This document shows, piece by piece, positions 60,831 through 64,000 of a DNA stretch of 64,000 nt. A model generated the notes under the pieces. That model worked only from the letters and a program-made list of their open reading frames with translations, was not told the origin of the DNA and searched no databases. How positions within the stretch are numbered: position 1 is the stretch's first letter; the number at the start of each line of letters is the position of its first letter. This stretch comes from Actinomadura sp. NBRC 104425 (GTDB lineage Bacteria > Actinomycetota > Actinomycetes > Streptosporangiales > Streptosporangiaceae). Location: contig NZ_BSTN01000001.1 of assembly GCF_030269545.1 (NCBI RefSeq), positions 451,204 to 515,203 on the forward strand, given 5' to 3'. A program made the translations under genes and the position numbers.

Positions 60831-62090
60831 ATGGTCGCCGCGCAGCGCCTCCCGTCCGACGACGGCCTGCCCCAGATCTCGGGGCACCAGAGCACGCTCG
60901 ACGGGGTGCGCGCGGTCGCCGCATTGGCCGTGGTCGTCTACCACGTGGCCAGTACGTCCGGCGCCATCGGCCGCACCTGGCTGTTCAACGGCGGCCAAGT
61001 GGGCGTCCCGCTGTTCTTCACACTGTCGGGGCTGCTGCTCTACCGTCCCTGGGCGGCGGCGGTGCTGCTCGGGCACCCCTCCCCCAGCGTGCTCGGCTAT
61101 CTGCGCAAGCGGGCGCTGCGCATCCTGCCCGCCTACTGGGTCGTGGTCGTCTGCTTCATGCTGCTGGTGGCGAAAGACCACATCGGCGACACCGGCACGT
61201 GGGCGTTCCTGCTCACCCTCACGCACACCTACCTGCCGCACCCGTGGTGGGGCACGAGCCTGGGGCCGTCGCACCTGGGGCAGATGTGGAGCCTGTCGGT
61301 GGAGGTCGCCTGGTACGCGCTGCTGCCGGCCACAGCGGCCGTGCTGGGCCGGTACGCGCGGCGCGCCCCGTCCGGGGACGTCGACGCGCGTGCCCACAGG
61401 CTGCTGTACGGCCTCGCCGCGTACGCGTTCGTGTCCCTGGCCTACACGGTGGCGATGTTCGTCCCGCAGCCGCGTCCGCTGCTGGGCCTGTGGGTGCCGC
61501 GGTTCTTCATCTGGTTCGCGATCGGCATGGCCCTGGCCGTGGTCACGGTGTGGGCGCGGACGGACACGCGCCGCCCGGTCGCGCACGTGTGCCGCACGGT
61601 GGCCGACGCGTGGGGCGCGTGCTGGCTCGGCGCGGCCCTGCTGTACGTGATCGCCGCGACCCCGGTGACGGGCCCGCTGGACCTGGTGACGCCCGACGCG
61701 CTGTGGACCTCGCTGTTCGACCTGGTGCTGAACGGGCTGTGCGCGGTGGCGTTCGTGGCGCCGGTGGCGCTGGCGCCGCCCGGGCACGCGGCGATCGGCG
61801 CGGCGCTCGGCAACCCGGTGATGCGTTTCCTCGGCCGCGTCTCCTACGGCGTCTTCCTGTGGCAGATGCTGATCATCGTCGGTTGGTACGAGTGGCGCGA
61901 TCGGGTGTTCCGGGGCGATCTGCTGCCCGATCTTCCGCTTCTGCTGGCGGCGACCATCGCAGCGGCGACGGTGAGCTACTTGCTGGTGGAGCGGCCGGTT
62001 CAGCGGGTGGCGCGGGCGTGGGATCTGCGGACGCAGGCCCGCCGGAGGAATCGGAGCCGGGCGGCCGCCGGTCCGGTGCCGCCCAGTTGA
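60831..62090 (+). CDS. Acyltransferase 3 family membrane protein
   Basis: A 419-residue integral membrane O-acyltransferase: TLDGVRAVAALAVVVYHVAS with the conserved Arg and His, GGQVGVPLFFTLSGLLLYRP, YLRKRALRILPAYWVVVVCF, QMWSLSVEVAWYALLP, and RFLGRVSYGVFLWQMLIIV. About ten helices. Such enzymes acylate sugars of cell-wall polymers or secondary metabolites. Its 3' end overlaps the convergent arabinosyltransferase-like frame by 218 bases. Confidence 0.92.
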   Translation: MVAAQRLPSDDGLPQISGHQSTLDGVRAVAALAVVVYHVASTSGAIGRTWLFNGGQVGVPLFFTLSGLLLYRPWAAAVLLGHPSPSVLGYLRKRALRILPAYWVVVVCFMLLVAKDHIGDTGTWAFLLTLTHTYLPHPWWGTSLGPSHLGQMWSLSVEVAWYALLPATAAVLGRYARRAPSGDVDARAHRLLYGLAAYAFVSLAYTVAMFVPQPRPLLGLWVPRFFIWFAIGMALAVVTVWARTDTRRPVAHVCRTVADAWGACWLGAALLYVIAATPVTGPLDLVTPDALWTSLFDLVLNGLCAVAFVAPVALAPPGHAAIGAALGNPVMRFLGRVSYGVFLWQMLIIVGWYEWRDRVFRGDLLPDLPLLLAATIAAATVSYLLVERPVQRVARAWDLRTQARRRNRSRAAAGPVPPS

Positions 62091-64000
62091 GCCGGATGGC
62101 GCCGCCTGCGCGGCGGCGGGCGCCGGGCCGCCACAGCTCGACGGCCAGGCGTCCGACGACGGCCAGGCCGAGCAGCTGTGGGACGAGGCTGTCCAGGGTG
62201 CCGGACGGCGACGCCGGATTGCCGGTGATCTCCGGCCACACCGAGGCGATCAGGCATCCCGTCCCGGCCAGCATCAGCACGGCGGGCACCCACGGCGACG
62301 CCAGGACCCGGGCGTACGCCGCGTCCCGTGTGCGCGCCCAGCCGCACACCAGCGCGACGGGCAGCGCGACCGCCGCACCGGGCGGCCCGGAGATCAGGCC
62401 GCCCAGCCCGGCCGCGGCCGCCAGCGCCGCCCAGGCGGGCCAGCCCAGCCCGGCGGGCAGCGGCCCGTAGTCGGGCCTGCGGCGCCGGGACGGCCACAGC
62501 GCGAGCAGCAGCAGGAGGGGCAGCAGCGCCAGCCCGCCCAGCACCGACACCCGCTGGGCGCGGTCGGGCTCGTAGGTGAGCCGGACGACGCCGTGCGTCC
62601 CGGCGGGCACGACCCAGCCCTGCTTCCACCCGTCCAGCCGGACGGGCCGCAGTTCGGTGCCGCCGACGGTGGCCCGCCAGCCGCTGTTGTAGTTCTCGTT
62701 GACGGTGAGGAACGAGCGGCGGTCGGCGTCGACCTGGACGCGGCGCGTCCCGGCCGACCATTCCAGCACCTGCACGGGCCGATTCGCCGCCGCCGTGCCG
62801 GCCGCCGCCGTTGCCGTCGCCGTGCCGTCGCCGACGACGGCGGTCTCGACGCGGTAGGCGTCCTGCGGCGCGGACGCCAGGCGGTTGTCCCCGGCGCGCA
62901 GCGCGACCTGCCCGCAGGCGGTGAACCGCAGGGGGCGGCCTTCCAGCACGTCGCCCAGGGTGCCTTCGACGCGCGTGCGCACCGTGACGCCGCCGAGCCG
63001 CAGCTCGGGGCCGAGGCCGCAGCCCAGCCGCAGCGGCACCGACCGGATGTCGGGCAGCGCGCGCAGCCCCGGAACGTGCACTTCGCTGATCTGGATGGGC
63101 TGCAGGCGCCCGTCGCGGGGGAACGTCAGGGTGAGCCGGTCGGTGGTCATCGGCGCGAACGTCAGCCTGCCCTGCGCGTCGGTCACCACCTCGCGGCTCT
63201 GTCCGCCGTACCCCTCCACCCGGACGCGCACCGGGCCGTTGGCGCCGGGCGGCCGCCGCAGGGTGATCGTGGAGACGCGCAGCGGTGTGCGCCATCGCAG
63301 CACGTAGGCGGGGGCGTCGTCGTCGGGGTCGGCGATCCAGGCGGTGGCGGGGTCGCCGTCGAACGCCGATCGCGGCTGGGCCGCGGGGTGGTCGGAGATG
63401 ACGGAGGTGGCGGCCACCCAGGGACCGCCGCGCGCGGTGGTGTACCGCCTGATGAGCCGCCGGTCGGTGAGCACGGCCGTGCCGGACAGCCGCGTGCGGG
63501 TCGCCGCCGCGGCCGTGAACGTGCGGTCGAAGCCGCCGCCCTCCTCGTCGCGGACGCCGAGGTCGTCCGAGCACACCCAGCGCTGGGAGCCCTTCATGCA
63601 GTCGGGCGCGCCTCCGGGGGTGCGGCTCATCACGTACGTGGACGCCGGGACGTTCGGAAGGCGGTAGGTGCGGCCGGCAGTCAGCCCGTCCACGGCCAGT
63701 TCCGCCACGCCCGCGCGGGCCAGCGCCGGGAACGCGGGCTGCGAGGCCAGTGCGGTGATGCGCAGCCGCACCCAGCGGGTCGCGCCCTGCGGGACGCGCA
63801 GCTGCTGCGGATTGCCGTCGGCCCGGACGGCCTGCTCGAGGACGCCGCGTTCGGTCTGCACGGCGACGCGCGTGACGGCGGGGCCGAGCTCGTCGTCGCG
63901 GACGAACGCGGCGGTCAGCACGCCGATCTCGCGGGCGCGTGCGAAGTCGATCTGGAGCCACTGCCCCACCGGCCCGTTCCAGCCGCCGGTCTTCCAGGCG
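61873..64000 (-). CDS. AftD-like arabinofuranosyltransferase, C-terminal part (5' end beyond window)
   Basis: The frame enters at the window edge and runs leftward for about 709 codons. Two discoidin-like domains are visible: GQWLQIDFARAREIGVLTAA, and YVLRWRTPLRVSTITLRRPP after a SAFDGDPATAWIADP turn. The conserved AftD/DUF3367 region TVNENYNSGWRATVGGTELR and VRLDGWKQGWVVPAGTHGVV follows, then about five helices. The N-terminal GT-C catalytic part must lie outside. AftD adds arabinofuranose to arabinan chains. The last 70 residues are Pro/Ser-rich and lie antisense to the acyltransferase gene, so the true end is less sure. Confidence 0.85.
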   Translation of the reverse strand, partial: AWKTGGWNGPVGQWLQIDFARAREIGVLTAAFVRDDELGPAVTRVAVQTERGVLEQAVRADGNPQQLRVPQGATRWVRLRITALASQPAFPALARAGVAELAVDGLTAGRTYRLPNVPASTYVMSRTPGGAPDCMKGSQRWVCSDDLGVRDEEGGGFDRTFTAAAATRTRLSGTAVLTDRRLIRRYTTARGGPWVAATSVISDHPAAQPRSAFDGDPATAWIADPDDDAPAYVLRWRTPLRVSTITLRRPPGANGPVRVRVEGYGGQSREVVTDAQGRLTFAPMTTDRLTLTFPRDGRLQPIQISEVHVPGLRALPDIRSVPLRLGCGLGPELRLGGVTVRTRVEGTLGDVLEGRPLRFTACGQVALRAGDNRLASAPQDAYRVETAVVGDGTATATAAAGTAAANRPVQVLEWSAGTRRVQVDADRRSFLTVNENYNSGWRATVGGTELRPVRLDGWKQGWVVPAGTHGVVRLTYEPDRAQRVSVLGGLALLPLLLLLALWPSRRRRPDYGPLPAGLGWPAWAALAAAAGLGGLISGPPGAAVALPVALVCGWARTRDAAYARVLASPWVPAVLMLAGTGCLIASVWPEITGNPASPSGTLDSLVPQLLGLAVVGRLAVELWRPGARRRAGGAIRLNWAAPDRRPPGSDSSGGPASADPTPAPPAEPAAPPASSSPSPLRWSPPAEAEDRAADRPGTPDRATRTNRR

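Noticed and set aside
1..64000. CRISPR arrays, tRNA or rRNA genes, prophage modules, biosynthetic megasynthases
   Set aside because: No regularly spaced repeats, cloverleaf sequences, phage structural genes or PKS/NRPS domains were recognised on either strand.

Overview
The window is a 64 kb stretch of very high-GC chromosome with strong G/C preference at third codon positions, many GTG starts and GGAGG-type ribosome sites. An XRE-DUF5753/DUF397 pair, a DUF6247 gene, several soluble-headed Ser/Thr kinases, an F420-type LLM oxidoreductase, PucR and GbsR/MarR regulators, LysX and an AftD-like arabinofuranosyltransferase point to a filamentous actinobacterium. Actinomadura/Thermomonosporaceae or a close Streptosporangiales relative fits best. 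This assignment is inferred from gene content; no rRNA or tRNA gene is present to confirm it.

Layout. 1-8.5 kb: a DUF4239-like tail, a membrane-anchored D-Ala-D-Ala carboxypeptidase with a very long acidic cytoplasmic arm, PucR and TetR regulators, a histidine kinase/LuxR-type response regulator pair and a lone receiver protein. 8.5-17.4 kb: three tandem paralogous Ser/Thr kinases (two with a related extracellular domain, one without), divergent from lysX. 17.4-25 kb: small metabolic and hypothetical genes, including a helicase-like gene split by a frameshift. 25-29.5 kb: a divergon of SDR + LLM oxidoreductase against DUF35 + thiolase-fold protein, then a TetR gene. 29.8-33.3 kb: three secreted proteins (two are tandem paralogues) and a Uma2 nuclease-like gene. 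33.4-37.4 kb: an ABC-like ATPase (frameshifted), a YhgE/Pip membrane protein, TetR and MarR. 37.5-44.8 kb: a five-gene operon (acyl-CoA synthetase, double DUF35, two thiolase-fold proteins, FadD19-like synthetase) divergent from an enoyl-CoA hydratase. The gene set and order resemble the mycobacterial cholesterol side-chain region, and KstR-like operators lie in the divergent promoter and again near 59.4 kb.

45-54 kb is a decaying accessory stretch: a GbsR/MarR regulator with a TTGCAA-rich operator region, DUF4097, remnants of an ABC exporter interrupted by a terminator and a short GntR gene, an esterase/TetR divergon with paired operators, an Rpn-like nuclease gene with broken tandem copies, an IS200/IS605 transposase remnant fused to a broken DUF397 copy, and an intact XRE/DUF397 pair. 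54-58.2 kb holds a DedA protein with an apparent ATC start, a membrane-embedded NACHT NTPase, a PmtA-like methyltransferase, and a DUF6247 plus RelE-like pair whose second gene has a premature stop. 58.2-64 kb holds a nitronate-monooxygenase-like enzyme, a DUF3068 (PorA-type) protein, a membrane acyltransferase and the C-terminal part of an AftD-like protein running off the end, suggesting a cell-envelope locus.

The strongest new leads are the 14-bp palindrome shared by the SDR/DUF35 divergon and the ABC-YhgE-TetR operon, the KstR-like sites tying separate catabolic genes together, the membrane NACHT locus, the DUF6247/RelE-like pair, and the tandem secreted family beside the catabolic genes.
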